From NCBI GenBank assembly GCA_002723155.1, contig PBNO01000006.1, forward strand, positions 147,660 through 182,971: a DNA stretch of 35,312 bases, read 5' to 3'. Below are positions 1-7,572 of the stretch, one piece after another; position 1 is the first letter of the stretch; each line of letters opens with the position of its first letter. This DNA is from Ponticaulis sp. GTDB taxonomy: Bacteria > Pseudomonadota > Alphaproteobacteria > Caulobacterales > Hyphomonadaceae. Position numbers and translations under genes: made by a program. The notes under the pieces were generated by a model. That model did no database searches. It saw nothing but the letters and a program-made list of their open reading frames with translations, and was not told where the DNA came from.

Positions 1-234
1 CTCGAACACCCAGATGTCCGACGCATCCATCGCATCCTGCACACTGACTTCGACTTCTTCAGGGCGAAGTATGCCGTGATCAATCTGTGCACGCAGATGG
101 TCCCCATGGATCGTTTCGATCGGGTAGAGCGTGAAGTAGAAGCCTGACACCACCCAGAAGAGGAGCTGCAGGCCGATCACCATGCCGAAGATTTTGTGGA
201 GCCGTGAGATCCGGCGAACAAAGCGGGTAAACAT
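1..234 (-). CDS. PepSY-type membrane protein, N-terminal part (cut by window edge)
   Basis: The minus strand is open from an ATG at 234 to the window edge, giving 78 residues with no stop. The start reads MFTRFVRRISRLHKIFGMVI, a basic segment followed by a hydrophobic helix (IGLQLLFWVVSGFYFTL). It then continues through a short periplasmic-looking stretch (YPIETIHGDHLRAQ) and an acidic segment. A basic N-terminus, the RLHKI motif and a first helix ending in SGFYF are typical of PepSY-associated transmembrane proteins, which are often linked to iron uptake or reductase functions. Only the first helix and the start of the PepSY-like domain are visible, so the substrate or role cannot be given. 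It lies downstream of the acyl-CoA dehydrogenase on the same strand, separated by a hairpin. Confidence 0.7.
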   Translation of the reverse strand, partial: MFTRFVRRISRLHKIFGMVIGLQLLFWVVSGFYFTLYPIETIHGDHLRAQIDHGILRPEEVEVSVQDAMDASDIWVFE

Positions 235-271
235 GCTCAACTGTTAGCATGAAGAATCTGGCGCGCCATAG

Positions 272-302
272 CAAACAGCCCTCCGGAGGTTCCGAAGGGC
301 TG
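272..302 (-). terminator. Probable intrinsic terminator of the acyl-CoA dehydrogenase gene
   Basis: An 11-bp inverted repeat (276-286 with 292-302, one G-U wobble on the minus strand, 5-nt loop) lies 25 nt after the dehydrogenase stop. In minus orientation it is followed by only a short T run (TTTGCT), so termination may be partial. Confidence 0.55.
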
Positions 303-326
303 CTTCTCTGAAGATTGCGGCGGATC

Positions 327-1613
327 TTAGCGCGCACCGACGCTTTCGGTGAATTTCTCCGCATCGACGGATTTGCCGTAATTGGCATCCTTATATTTGC
401 GGAATTCATTGCGCGCGATGGCCCGCGCATGGACCTCATCCGGTCCGTCCGCCATGCGTAGGGTACGGATATTGGCGTAGGCGTCAGCGAGGCCGAAGTC
501 TTCCGTCACACCGGCGCCGCCATAAGCCTGAATGGCGTCATCAATGATCTGACAGGCGATACGTGGACCGGCCACCTTGATCATGGCGATCTCGTTCTTC
601 GCGACCTTATTGCCCACCGTATCCATCATATACGCAGCTTTCAGCGTCAGAAGGCGCGTCATTTCGATGTTCAGGCGCGCCTCAGCGACGCGTTGTTCCC
701 AGACAGAATGCTCTGCGATGGATTTACCGAACGCAACACGTCCAACGAGGCGCTTGCACATCTTTTCAAGGGCAAGCTCTGCCGCGCCAATGGTGCGCAT
801 GCAGTGGTGGATACGGCCCGGGCCGAGACGACCTTGCGCGATCTCAAATCCGCGGCCTTCGCCCAGCAGCATGTTCTCGACCGGCACGCGAACGTTCGTC
901 AGCTGGATTTCGGCATGACCGTGCGGCGCATGATCAAATCCGAACACTGGCAGCATGCGCACGATTTCGAGGCCCGGCGTGTCCATAGGCACGAGGATCA
1001 TGCTCTGTTGCGCGTGCTTTGGAGCATTGAAATCGGTTTTGCCCATGACGATCGCGACCTTGCAGTGTGGATCGCCTGCACCGGAAGACCACCATTTTCG
1101 TCCGTTGATCACATAATGATCTCCGTCACGCTCAATGCGTGTCTCGATATTGGTCGCATCAGAGGAGGCAACCTGCGGCTCTGTCATCAGGAATGCAGAC
1201 CGGATGTCGCCATTCATGAGGGGGCGAAGCCATTGCTCTTTCTGCGCGCGCGTACCGTAGCGGTGGATCGTCTCCATATTGCCGGTGTCTGGTGCGTTGC
1301 AGTTAAAGACTTCCGATGCCCAGCTGACGCGCCCCATCATCTCTGCGAGTGGGGCGTATTCCAGATTGGAGAGACCTGCTCCATGGAACTCGTCATCATC
1401 GTGCTCAGGGCTAGGTGCCAGGAACAGGTTCCACAGACCTTCAGCCTTCGCTTTGGCTTTCAAGTCATCGACAATTTGTGGCACGTTCCACGGGTTCTCG
1501 AACGCAGCGTGCTGATCTTCATAGGTTTTCTGGTTTGGATAAATATGCTCGTCCATGAAGGCAGACACGCGGGCAATATAGTCTTTTGTTCTGTCTGAAA
1601 AATCGAACTTCAT
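327..1613 (-). CDS. Acyl-CoA dehydrogenase family protein (ACAD10/11-like)
   Basis: The 428-residue protein has the full acyl-CoA dehydrogenase layout: an N-terminal helical domain, a middle beta domain with [16 protein letters not shown] (flavin/substrate contact) and [14 protein letters not shown], and a C-terminal helical domain with [13 protein letters not shown]. The family oxidises acyl-CoA to trans-2-enoyl-CoA with FAD and passes electrons to ETF. In the usual catalytic-Glu position (Y-E-G-T in medium-chain enzymes) this protein reads ADGPDEVH, so an aspartate is the likely base, as in the ACAD10/11 subgroup. That points to long, branched or hydroxylated acyl chains, though chain specificity cannot be read from sequence. 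The start is supported by GGGAGAA about 6 nt upstream. It appears monocistronic, with a hairpin after the stop. Confidence 0.93.
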   Translation of the reverse strand: MKFDFSDRTKDYIARVSAFMDEHIYPNQKTYEDQHAAFENPWNVPQIVDDLKAKAKAEGLWNLFLAPSPEHDDDEFHGAGLSNLEYAPLAEMMGRVSWASEVFNCNAPDTGNMETIHRYGTRAQKEQWLRPLMNGDIRSAFLMTEPQVASSDATNIETRIERDGDHYVINGRKWWSSGAGDPHCKVAIVMGKTDFNAPKHAQQSMILVPMDTPGLEIVRMLPVFGFDHAPHGHAEIQLTNVRVPVENMLLGEGRGFEIAQGRLGPGRIHHCMRTIGAAELALEKMCKRLVGRVAFGKSIAEHSVWEQRVAEARLNIEMTRLLTLKAAYMMDTVGNKVAKNEIAMIKVAGPRIACQIIDDAIQAYGGAGVTEDFGLADAYANIRTLRMADGPDEVHARAIARNEFRKYKDANYGKSVDAEKFTESVGAR

Positions 1614-1794
1614 CAGGTTTCTCCCATAATCTTGAGAGAGACCATAATTTTTTTGAGGAATATGCCTATTGGACAGAATGCCTCAAAACCATACTTTTTC
1701 TGTGACAAAACGTTGCATCATATAGATCGCTACATATTGCGACCCGACTGAAAGCCGCTTACTCAGACCCCGAAGCTAAGTTTGGAGGGCAGGC

Positions 1795-2565
1795 ATGTTG
1801 GGAGTGACGGGTACGGCAGCTCTCTTGAAATTGCTTGCCATCATCTTTTCCGCTGTTTTCGTCACGTCTCTCTTATCCGGTATTTTCGGGATGGCCGGTG
1901 GGCTTATTCTGATGGGCGTGTTCACGGCTATTTTTCCACTATCCTTCGCCATGGTGCTGCATGGAGTGGTCCAGCTGTTTGCAAACGGGTGGCGCGCCTT
2001 TCTGATCCGTCAGCACATTCAGTGGGGAATCGTTGGCCGCTATCTGATTGGCGGTGTGCTTGCGATTGGTGGTTTGTGTCTGGTCTTCTGGCAGCCGGAC
2101 AAGCAGGCAGTCTTCATCATGCTTGGCGTACTCGCATTCGTACCGTGGATACCCAAGGCGGTTTTCGCGCTGGATGTGAACAGGCCGTTCCAGGCTGAGG
2201 TTCTTGGCTTTATCGCACAGGCACTGAACACGTTGGCAGGTGTCGTTGGTCCGGTACTCGATATTTTCTTCGTGAAGTCTGACATGACGCGCCAGCAGAT
2301 TGTCGCGACCAAAGGCGCAACGCAGGTGATCGCCCACCTCACCAAAATTGGTTTCTGGACATTGCCGGTTCTGATGTCAGCAGAAGAGGGGGCGTTACCG
2401 CCCATCTGGCTTTGCATTGCCGCGCTGCCCGTGGCGATGATGGGCACCTGGGTTGGGGGCAAAGTTCTCGACAAAATGACAGACGTGTCGTTTCGCAGCT
2501 GGACGAAATACATCCTCACTGCGATCGGTGTCGTTTATCTGATGCGAGGTTTCGGGCTGATCTAG
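1795..2565 (+). CDS. TauE/SafE family sulfite exporter-like permease
   Basis: The 256-residue integral membrane protein has about eight hydrophobic segments. The N-terminal half carries the family's glycine-rich loop (LSGIFGMAGGLILMG) and the C-terminal half has the matching repeat region (GTWVGGKVLDKM). TauE/SafE proteins export small anions such as sulfite, sulfoacetate or other organosulfur compounds, but the substrate here is unknown. A clear Shine-Dalgarno (GGAGGG) sits 5 nt before the ATG. The gene is divergent from the acyl-CoA dehydrogenase, with a 181-nt shared upstream region. It converges on purQ with only two bases between the stop codons and no room for a separate terminator. There are no sulfur-metabolism genes next to it. 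Confidence 0.85.
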   Translation: MLGVTGTAALLKLLAIIFSAVFVTSLLSGIFGMAGGLILMGVFTAIFPLSFAMVLHGVVQLFANGWRAFLIRQHIQWGIVGRYLIGGVLAIGGLCLVFWQPDKQAVFIMLGVLAFVPWIPKAVFALDVNRPFQAEVLGFIAQALNTLAGVVGPVLDIFFVKSDMTRQQIVATKGATQVIAHLTKIGFWTLPVLMSAEEGALPPIWLCIAALPVAMMGTWVGGKVLDKMTDVSFRSWTKYILTAIGVVYLMRGFGLI

Positions 2566-2567
2566 CC

Positions 2568-3239
2568 TTACGCGGTCGCCAGAGCGTTCATAACGCCTGT
2601 GAACATCGCACGGCCATCGCTGCCACCTTCATGGCCGCCAATCGCGCGTTCCGGGTGAGGCATCATGCCGAGAACGCGGCGGTTCTCTGACAGAATACCA
2701 GCGATGTCGCGTGCTGAACCGTTCGGGTTGTCCGCATAGCGGAACGCTACACGGCCATCGCCTTCCAGCATGTCGAGCGTAGCGTCATCTGCGAAGAAGT
2801 TACCGTCATGGTGTGCAACAGGTACGATGACTTCGCTGCCAGACTGATACTCGGACGTGAAGGCAGAGCTGTTCGGGCTGACGATAAGACGTTCGTTACG
2901 GCAGACAAAGTTTAGTCCGGCGTTTCGCAGGAGTGCGCCAGGAAGCAGACCGGTTTCGGTCAAAATCTGGAAGCCGTTGCAAATGCCGAGGATATGTCCA
3001 CCAGAATTTGCGAATGCCTTCAGTTCCGGAATAATCGGAGAGTTACCGGCCATCGCGCCGCAGCGCAGATAGTCACCATAAGAGAACCCGCCCGGAACGA
3101 CGACAAAATCGAGACCCTTCGGCCATTCTGTTGTCTTGTGCCAGATTTGCACCGGATCCTGTCCGGTGATGTCCTTCAGAGCCGTAATCGCATCGCGATC
3201 ACAGTTTGAACCGGGAAAAATGATGACGCCTGCTTTCAT
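2568..3239 (-). CDS. purQ: Phosphoribosylformylglycinamidine synthase, glutaminase subunit PurQ
   Basis: PurQ releases ammonia from glutamine for the fourth step of purine synthesis (FGAR to FGAM) in a complex with PurS and PurL. The class I glutaminase triad is visible: Cys87 in GICNGFQ, and His195 and Glu197 in MPHPERA. The N-terminal FPGSNCDRD and [16 protein letters not shown] motifs are typical, and 223 residues is the usual length of the small PurQ type. No purL is in the window. purQ lies on the same strand as purS and purC but is separated from them by a lipoprotein gene and a strong terminator hairpin ending only about 65 nt before this ATG. It must therefore have its own promoter in that short gap or depend on readthrough. 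No good Shine-Dalgarno is visible. Confidence 0.97.
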   Translation of the reverse strand: MKAGVIIFPGSNCDRDAITALKDITGQDPVQIWHKTTEWPKGLDFVVVPGGFSYGDYLRCGAMAGNSPIIPELKAFANSGGHILGICNGFQILTETGLLPGALLRNAGLNFVCRNERLIVSPNSSAFTSEYQSGSEVIVPVAHHDGNFFADDATLDMLEGDGRVAFRYADNPNGSARDIAGILSENRRVLGMMPHPERAIGGHEGGSDGRAMFTGVMNALATA

Positions 3240-3296
3240 GCGTTCGCATTAGCGGTAATCGCAGCAAATGAAAATCCCGAAGGCGCTTAGAAGGCA

Positions 3297-3344
3297 GAAA
3301 AAAAGGACGTTCGCTTTAAAAGGGCAGGGGAAAGCGAACGTCCT
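3297..3344 (-). terminator. Strong intrinsic terminator (14-bp stem, T7) upstream of purQ
   Basis: A perfect 14-bp inverted repeat (3304-3317 and 3331-3344) encloses a 13-nt loop. In minus orientation it is followed by seven T residues (3304-3298). It ends whatever is transcribed from the lipoprotein side and stops before purQ. The loop on the minus strand is C-rich (CCCCTGCCCT). Confidence 0.85.
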
Positions 3345-3475
3345 CAGTCTGGGTAAGTTCGTGGAGGAACTTAAACGTATGAACAGGACCAATCGCAGTA
3401 TCGGGACCATGGAGCTTTAAGGGGCGGACAGGCGGTGTCCATTAAGGGGGAGCTCCAGCCGCTTTCGGCCGCGTT
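3298..3475 (-). ncRNA. Candidate small RNA with C-rich loops (or structured 3' UTR)
   Basis: Between the lipoprotein stop (3538) and the terminator, the minus strand holds four successive hairpins and no convincing ORF. Hairpin 1 is 3458-3469 (GCCG, loop AAAG). Hairpin 2 is 3411-3456: outer stem GGAGCT/AGCTCC and inner stem GGACA/TGTCC with loop CCGCC, separated by a symmetric internal loop carrying CCCCTTAA on both sides. Hairpin 3 is 3354-3373, 7 bp with loop CTCCAC. Hairpin 4 is the 14-bp terminator. C-rich loops resembling anti-Shine-Dalgarno sequence are a known hallmark of alphaproteobacterial trans-acting sRNAs. The 5' end is unknown; a weak -10-like TATCAT lies near 3480. Alternatives are a structured 3' UTR of the lipoprotein mRNA or a divergent 6S-type RNA. 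Confidence 0.5.
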
Positions 3476-3537
3476 CATGATAGTAAAACGCTGGCCGATC
3501 CGGTTTCCGTCTGCTCCGTCGCCGGTTTTTACATTAA

Positions 3538-4494
3538 TTAGTTGTCAGAAAGTCCGAGGAACTGAAGCTCTTCGTCCGCAAGGTATGCGGCTCGAGCCGC
3601 ATCGATTTCGGCCATGAAGGCGTCCATCGGCATCTCAACGAGGCGTCCTTCCTGAGAATAGAAGAAGGTGTCGCCGGTTGCAGAGAAGCTCGCGCCGAAT
3701 TCGATGCCGCGCGAATTAATATTCGGGCCGAGCGTGTATGGCCCGATCCAGCTTCCATCTTCTGCGCGAGTGAGCACTTTCAAATCCACATTGCCTAGGA
3801 TTGGACGCATGCGGGAATAGAAAACCAGATGGCGACCATCAGCCGTAGCCGCGATATGGCTTTCAACGAGCGAGGTATTACCCTCTGGCAGCAGGCCGTC
3901 AAAAATCCAGCCTTCTGTGGTTTCGTCATAATGGGCGACATAGAAGTCATGGCCGCCTGGACCTTCGCGGCGCTGCGATACGAAATACATGTCGCCATTC
4001 GCTGTTGTGGTTACCGAAGTCTCGTCCGAACCGTAATGAATATTGCCGGGTACGTATTCGGCTTCACCCCAACCATCGTCGGTTCGGTTAATGGACCAAA
4101 TATTCATGTCATCCCGGTTTTCGAGGCCGGGAGCGGGGCGATCCGATGCAAAGTAAAGCCGGCCGTCAAACGGGCTGAAATGCGGGGCAACGTTTGAACG
4201 GAGCTTTGGCCAGTCCAGCTTGACCGGCTCAGACCAGCTTCCGTCGTCCTGAAGCAACATCTCATAGAGGTCTGTGTCATCGCGGGTCTCGCGCGTGAAA
4301 ACGCGAACAGTGCCTTCAGCGTTTTCAGTCAGCGTATAGGCGCGGTGATAGGGATCAGGAATTTCTTCGCCGGGAAAGACGAGCTGCGGCAGCACGGGTG
4401 CGTCTGCAGCCGCTGTCTCGGTGGTGTCGTTTCCACAGGCCACCAGACAAAGCGCAAGCCCGGACAGGACGAGTAGGTTTGCAGTCTTCAGCAT
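3538..4494 (-). CDS. Lipoprotein with WD40-like (PD40/TolB-type) beta-propeller repeats
   Basis: The 318-residue protein starts MLKTANLLVL, with a hydrophobic signal and a lipobox (LVAC, Cys20), so it should be lipid-anchored and face the periplasm. The mature part contains repeated PD40-like blades: APHFSPFDGRLYFASDRP, then DETSVTTTANGDMYFVSQR and HIAATADGRHLVFYSR, each a polar turn followed by a Y/F-rich strand. Such propellers usually mediate protein contacts; no catalytic motif is visible. I use the ATG at 4494 because it gives the lipoprotein signal and has GCGGAG at 7 nt. An in-frame upstream ATG at 4563 would add 23 residues that spoil the signal. The gene sits between purS and purQ, bounded by terminators on both sides, so it looks inserted into the purine operon. 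Confidence 0.8.
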   Translation of the reverse strand: MLKTANLLVLSGLALCLVACGNDTTETAAADAPVLPQLVFPGEEIPDPYHRAYTLTENAEGTVRVFTRETRDDTDLYEMLLQDDGSWSEPVKLDWPKLRSNVAPHFSPFDGRLYFASDRPAPGLENRDDMNIWSINRTDDGWGEAEYVPGNIHYGSDETSVTTTANGDMYFVSQRREGPGGHDFYVAHYDETTEGWIFDGLLPEGNTSLVESHIAATADGRHLVFYSRMRPILGNVDLKVLTRAEDGSWIGPYTLGPNINSRGIEFGASFSATGDTFFYSQEGRLVEMPMDAFMAEIDAARAAYLADEELQFLGLSDN

Positions 4495-4538
4495 AAAAAA
4501 CTCCGCGATCTTAGCTGGGTCCAGCCAGTATCGCGGAG
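4495..4538 (-). terminator. Terminator-like hairpin overlapping the lipoprotein RBS
   Basis: In minus orientation CTCCGCGAT (4538-4530) pairs perfectly with ATCGCGGAG (4509-4501). Inside is a second 5-bp stem (4514-4518 with 4521-4525), followed directly by six T residues and then the lipoprotein ATG. It looks like the intrinsic terminator of purC-purS. Its 3' arm also contains the GCGGAG Shine-Dalgarno of the next gene, so folding would block both readthrough and ribosome binding. Confidence 0.7.
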
Positions 4539-4557
4539 CTATGACGATTTCACGACG

Positions 4558-4576
4558 CGGCATTAAAAAAATGCCG
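4558..4576 (-). repeat. Short inverted repeat after purS
   Basis: CGGCATT (4558-4564) and AATGCCG (4570-4576) form a 7-bp stem with a five-base A loop (T loop on the minus strand), 14 nt after the purS stop. It may protect the purS mRNA end or act together with the T6 hairpin just downstream. Confidence 0.5.
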
Positions 4577-4589
4577 TAGCCGGATAATT

Positions 4590-4838
4590 TTAGGCGTCTG
4601 CCAGTTCGATCTGGTAGCGCTCGATGACTGTGTTTGCGAGAAGGCTTTCACACATCTCTTTCACACGTGCTTCAGCAGCATCTTTCGCCAGACCGTCTTC
4701 GAGTTCGAGCTCGATACGTTTGCCGATGCGTGCGCTTTTGACTTCATCGAAGCCAAGACGGGAGAGCGTTTCAGAAACAGCCTTGCCCTGCGGGTCAAGC
4801 ACCCCGTTCTTCAGTTCCACATAAACGATAGCTTTCAT
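4590..4838 (-). CDS. purS: Phosphoribosylformylglycinamidine synthase subunit PurS
   Basis: PurS is the small bridging subunit that connects PurL and PurQ and helps channel ammonia in FGAM synthase. The 82-residue protein matches the family length and pattern: MKAIVYVELKNGVLDPQGKA at the N-terminus, then LSRLGFDEVKSARIGKRIEL, and a C-terminal ERYQIEL. I chose the ATG at 4838 because family members begin MKA-V-V-LK and because GGAGG lies 10 nt upstream. A longer frame to 4877 would overlap purC and add unrelated residues. It follows purC by seven bases, so the two genes are co-transcribed. Confidence 0.95.
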   Translation of the reverse strand: MKAIVYVELKNGVLDPQGKAVSETLSRLGFDEVKSARIGKRIELELEDGLAKDAAEARVKEMCESLLANTVIERYQIELADA

Positions 4839-4845
4839 GTGAGCG

Positions 4846-5625
4846 TTAGCCTCCGTTGCGCTCGCTGTTGATATCAATCACAGACGCGATGTCTGAGGAT
4901 TGTTTGAAGATACCGAGTCGCGTTGCGACTTCTGCATAGGCCTCGGTAACACCGCCCATGTCGCGACGGAAGCGGTCTTTGTCGAGTTTTTCGTTGGTTT
5001 CGAGATCCCAGAGACGGCAGCTGTCAGGGCTGATTTCGTCTGCCAGGATTGTGCGAACCATGTCGCCCTCGAAATGGCGACCGAATTCCAGTTTCATATC
5101 AACGAGACGGATGCCGACAGCAGCAAACAGGCCTGCAAGGAAGTCGTTTACGCGCAGGGTCGTTGAGACCATGTCGTCAATTTCTTGCGGGGTTGCCCAG
5201 CCGAAGGCTGCGATATGCTCTTCAGAAACCATCGGGTCACCGAGTTCGTCTTTCTTATAGTAGAATTCGACGAGTGAACGCGGCAGCGCTTCGCCTTCGG
5301 TGATGCCGAGGCGCTTGGAGATGGAGCCCGCAGCAACATTACGAACAACCACTTCCAGAGGAATGATTTCGCACTGCTTTACCAGCTGCTCACGCATATT
5401 GAGGCGCTTGATAAAGTGGGTCGGAATACCGATGCCGGAAAGGCGCGTCATAAAGTATTCTGACAAACGGTTGTTCAGTACGCCCTTGCCATCAAGAACG
5501 GCATGCTTTTCCGCATTGAAAGCTGTGGCGTCATCTTTGAAGTACTGAATCAGCGTGTTTGGTTCAGGACCTTCATAAAGAATCTTGGCTTTGCCTTCGT
5601 AGATTTTGCGGCGACGAGACATCAT
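4846..5625 (-). CDS. purC: Phosphoribosylaminoimidazole-succinocarboxamide synthase (SAICAR synthase)
   Basis: PurC joins CAIR and aspartate with ATP to make SAICAR, step eight of bacterial purine synthesis. The family signatures are clear: [16 protein letters not shown] (nucleotide-binding loop) at the N-terminus, [26 protein letters not shown], and [14 protein letters not shown]. At 259 residues it is a normal size. Two adjacent ATG codons (5625 and 5622) follow GGAGAG; the second gives the conventional [11 protein letters not shown] start and either could be used. It is the first gene of the purC-purS pair and is divergent from the ATPase zeta inhibitor gene, with a 190-nt shared upstream region. 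No recognisable purine riboswitch was seen there. Confidence 0.96.
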   Translation of the reverse strand: MMSRRRKIYEGKAKILYEGPEPNTLIQYFKDDATAFNAEKHAVLDGKGVLNNRLSEYFMTRLSGIGIPTHFIKRLNMREQLVKQCEIIPLEVVVRNVAAGSISKRLGITEGEALPRSLVEFYYKKDELGDPMVSEEHIAAFGWATPQEIDDMVSTTLRVNDFLAGLFAAVGIRLVDMKLEFGRHFEGDMVRTILADEISPDSCRLWDLETNEKLDKDRFRRDMGGVTEAYAEVATRLGIFKQSSDIASVIDINSERNGG

Positions 5626-5815
5626 TCGGCTCTCCGGTTACGACGCTCTGTGTAGAATAGAGTGTTTCAAGCTGCGACGCACTACACGGTTTCTATGCAA
5701 GATGCCATATCTGCGGCGAAAAACCCGGAGATTCTGTTTGCGATAGGGTGGAAAACCTAGCAAAGAACGGGGTAGAAATCATTGTAACGAAGTCAGTCAG
5801 GAAAGTGACCCGAAC

Positions 5816-6136
5816 ATGGCACAATTTGAAGATCGCGAGCGTGGAGAAGAAAAGAAGTTCTCCCTCGATCAGGAAACACTCTTCAAAGCAACGGCGCGCC
5901 GCAACAAACTTCTCGGCCTCTGGGCTGCAGACGTTCTCGGTCTGGCGGGCGACGAAGCTGAAGCTTATGCAAAATCTGTTGTCGTGTCTGACCTGGAAGA
6001 GCCGGGCGACGAAGACGTGATCCGCAAAGTTCTTGGCGATTTCGACGCGAAGGGCGTTTCACGCTCACGCGAAGACATCGTTGCGCAGCTCGCAGAACTG
6101 ATGCCGGTCGCAATCGAGCAGGTGAAAGCGGGCTAA
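5816..6136 (+). CDS. F1-ATPase inhibitor, zeta subunit (DUF1476)
   Basis: The 106-residue protein begins MAQFEDRERGEEKKFSLD, the conserved start of the alphaproteobacterial DUF1476 family. It continues with KATARRNKLLGLWAADVLGL and a C-terminal helical region ending in LAELMPVAIEQVKAG. In Paracoccus this protein is the zeta subunit, whose N-terminal segment inserts into F1 and blocks ATP hydrolysis in one direction. The family is restricted to Alphaproteobacteria, so it also serves as a taxonomic marker. AGGAAAG upstream is rather far from the ATG (about 13 nt), so initiation may be weak. The gene is alone, followed by a clear terminator, and is not near an atp operon in this window. Confidence 0.93.
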   Translation: MAQFEDRERGEEKKFSLDQETLFKATARRNKLLGLWAADVLGLAGDEAEAYAKSVVVSDLEEPGDEDVIRKVLGDFDAKGVSRSREDIVAQLAELMPVAIEQVKAG

Positions 6137-6180
6137 TTCCGCTTACAGACTTCGCCGGTTCATCCGGCTAAAGCTTTCTG

Positions 6181-6218
6181 AAAGGTTACGAATACCGCGA
6201 GGTTTCGTAACCTTTTTT
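6181..6218 (+). terminator. Intrinsic terminator after the zeta inhibitor gene
   Basis: The stem AAGGTTACGAA (6182-6192) pairs perfectly with TTCGTAACCTT (6204-6214) over an 11-nt loop and is followed by TTTT on the plus strand. It lies 45 nt after the stop codon. Confidence 0.85.
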
Positions 6219-6293
6219 GCACCTGATCCTAAGTTGGGTCTGCGACATTTCAGACAGGGTTCGAATGAAGAGAAACCCGTTTGGAGATGTGGC

Positions 6294-6614
6294 ATGACTG
6301 ATAACAAAAATAATACGCTTTCATCCGAGGAACTGTTCTACCGCGAGCACCGCATCGACACGTGGTCGTGCCGTCAGCTTGCAGAGTGGGCGCTGGCCCA
6401 TTTCGGTGACCGGACAGAACCGAATGCTTACAAACGTATCGTGAGTTCCATCGCGAATACGGGCGCTGATCTTGCGGTGGAAAAAGTCCACGCAGATCTT
6501 TCGAGCCTCGGCTTTAATTATCGTCCTGAAGCTGTAATGCGCATGTATGAGCGGTTTCGCCGTGATGCCGAAACTCAGGCGTTCCGAACATCCGGCGACA
6601 ATATCGCAGCCTGA
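6294..6614 (+). CDS. Conserved-looking small helical protein of unknown function
   Basis: I do not recognise the family. The 106-residue protein from the ATG at 6294 is soluble, charged and mostly helical. It contains a tryptophan/cysteine patch (IDTWSCRQLAEWALAHFG), a central AYKRIVSSIANTGADLAVEK stretch and a C-terminal Arg-rich helix (RMYERFRRDAE). There is no signal peptide or membrane segment. The ATG at 6294 is preferred over an in-frame start at 6234 because GGAGATG lies directly upstream. The gene converges on the next one; their stop codons abut in the palindrome TGATCA (6612-6617). It may have its own promoter, since a terminator lies 75 nt upstream. Confidence 0.7.
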   Translation: MTDNKNNTLSSEELFYREHRIDTWSCRQLAEWALAHFGDRTEPNAYKRIVSSIANTGADLAVEKVHADLSSLGFNYRPEAVMRMYERFRRDAETQAFRTSGDNIAA

Positions 6615-6968
6615 TCAGCCGTGACGGCGATATGGTGAGTGAATGATGATGCGGCGACGGTTGCCGTCTTCATCCGTTTTTTCGATCGTCTCTGTTGAAT
6701 CCATGCTCTGACCGAACTGGAACTGATCGCGATATTCTTCCGGCGGCACAATTTCAAAGCCGAGGAAATCGAGCAGGAACAGAAAGCCGACGCCTGTCAG
6801 CAGGGCCGTCGAAATCGTGCGGATAACGAACCGGATGATCGCGCCCCGGAAAAAGGCTACGGCGATAGCGCTGGCGCTGCCGCCGAAAAAGCCCGCGCCC
6901 GACGCGAGTGCTGCAAGATCGACGCTGCCGCCGAACACATTCTGCAAATTCTCCAGAATCGCTTCCAT
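6615..6968 (-). CDS. Small membrane protein of unknown function
   Basis: The 117-residue protein is not recognised. From the ATG at 6968 it begins MEAILENLQNVFGGSVDLAA, then a Gly/Ala-rich segment (SGAGFFGGSASAIAVAFF), a basic turn (RGAIIRFVIR) and a second hydrophobic segment (ALLTGVGFLFLLDFLGF). A soluble acidic-to-basic C-terminal tail (DSTETIEKTDEDGNRRR) follows. This suggests two membrane helices with a cytoplasmic tail. I prefer 6968 to an in-frame ATG at 7025, which has no Shine-Dalgarno; a GGGGATAGAG stretch precedes 6968. It points the same way as the DoxX-like gene upstream, with about 125 nt between them. Confidence 0.65.
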   Translation of the reverse strand: MEAILENLQNVFGGSVDLAALASGAGFFGGSASAIAVAFFRGAIIRFVIRTISTALLTGVGFLFLLDFLGFEIVPPEEYRDQFQFGQSMDSTETIEKTDEDGNRRRIIIHSPYRRHG

Positions 6969-7092
6969 GATCTCTATCCCCGTAAATTCGGGCGCGCGGT
7001 GCTCGCCCTGATTAACCTTGTGCATTTAGACGCACGGATTCGGTCCAGGGAATAGGCTTAGCCGGTATTTTTACAGTGAGATGGGCGCCCGA

Positions 7093-7572
7093 TCAGTCTT
7101 TGCGAACGAGAGCAGCACCAATATCGCCAACGAGACCTGTCAGTTCCTTGCGGCGAATGACCAACATGACGAGCGATGTTACCCAGATAATAACCGCTGA
7201 CATGAAGAGGCCGCCGCCGTCATTGTTCGGGTCGATGCCGAGCGGCGTGAACAGGTGAAAGCTGACTGCACCCGACATAACGGCCAGCGCGATAAGTGCG
7301 CCGAGCGCCTGCAGGCGACGCAGAGCCGGAATGATTCCGATAAGAAGAAGCGCTGATGCAAAAAGCTCGGCCGTTCCGATGGTGTATTGCGAAAACAGAC
7401 CCGTCTGGGAGAACAGGCCACCCGCGCCAAGTGTGCCGGCCCAGCCGTCCAGGCGACCGAAGATCTCCTGCGTCTCTGGTGCGTTCGTGAATTTGTAGCG
7501 CAGACTGTCCAGAAAGACCGCCGCTGCGAAAACGGCGATGACGTGTGGAATAAAGCCGATGATCTTTTTCAT
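7093..7572 (-). CDS. DoxX-like four-helix membrane protein
   Basis: The 159-residue protein (from the ATG at 7572, MKKIIGFIPHVI) has four hydrophobic segments: HVIAVFAAAVFL, a helix around TIGTAELFASALLLIGIIPAL, LGALIALAVMSGAVSFHLF, and FMSAVIIWVTSLVMLVI. The first helix is followed by LDSLRYKFTNAPETQEIF, which resembles the DoxX/SURF4 pattern of a helix, a Lys-Phe motif and a loop. DoxX-like proteins are often linked to redox or quinone chemistry, but many are uncharacterised and I would not assign a reaction. An in-frame ATG at 7596 would add eight residues; AGGGA lies 11 nt before 7572. The membership is a moderate-confidence call based on topology and the first-helix motif. Confidence 0.65.
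   Translation of the reverse strand: MKKIIGFIPHVIAVFAAAVFLDSLRYKFTNAPETQEIFGRLDGWAGTLGAGGLFSQTGLFSQYTIGTAELFASALLLIGIIPALRRLQALGALIALAVMSGAVSFHLFTPLGIDPNNDGGGLFMSAVIIWVTSLVMLVIRRKELTGLVGDIGAALVRKD

Noticed and set aside
693-1598. 301-codon open frame on the plus strand
   Set aside because: It lies antisense to the acyl-CoA dehydrogenase, whose protein matches a known family throughout; the frame has no recognisable domain and no good ribosome-binding site.
3435-3617. 60-codon frame on the plus strand in the purS-purQ gap
   Set aside because: It overlaps the lipoprotein end and the hairpins of the candidate sRNA; no RBS or known motif.
4495-4563. Upstream start for the lipoprotein (ATG at 4563)
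   Set aside because: Would place 23 charged residues before the lipoprotein signal, and GCGGAG already precedes the ATG at 4494.
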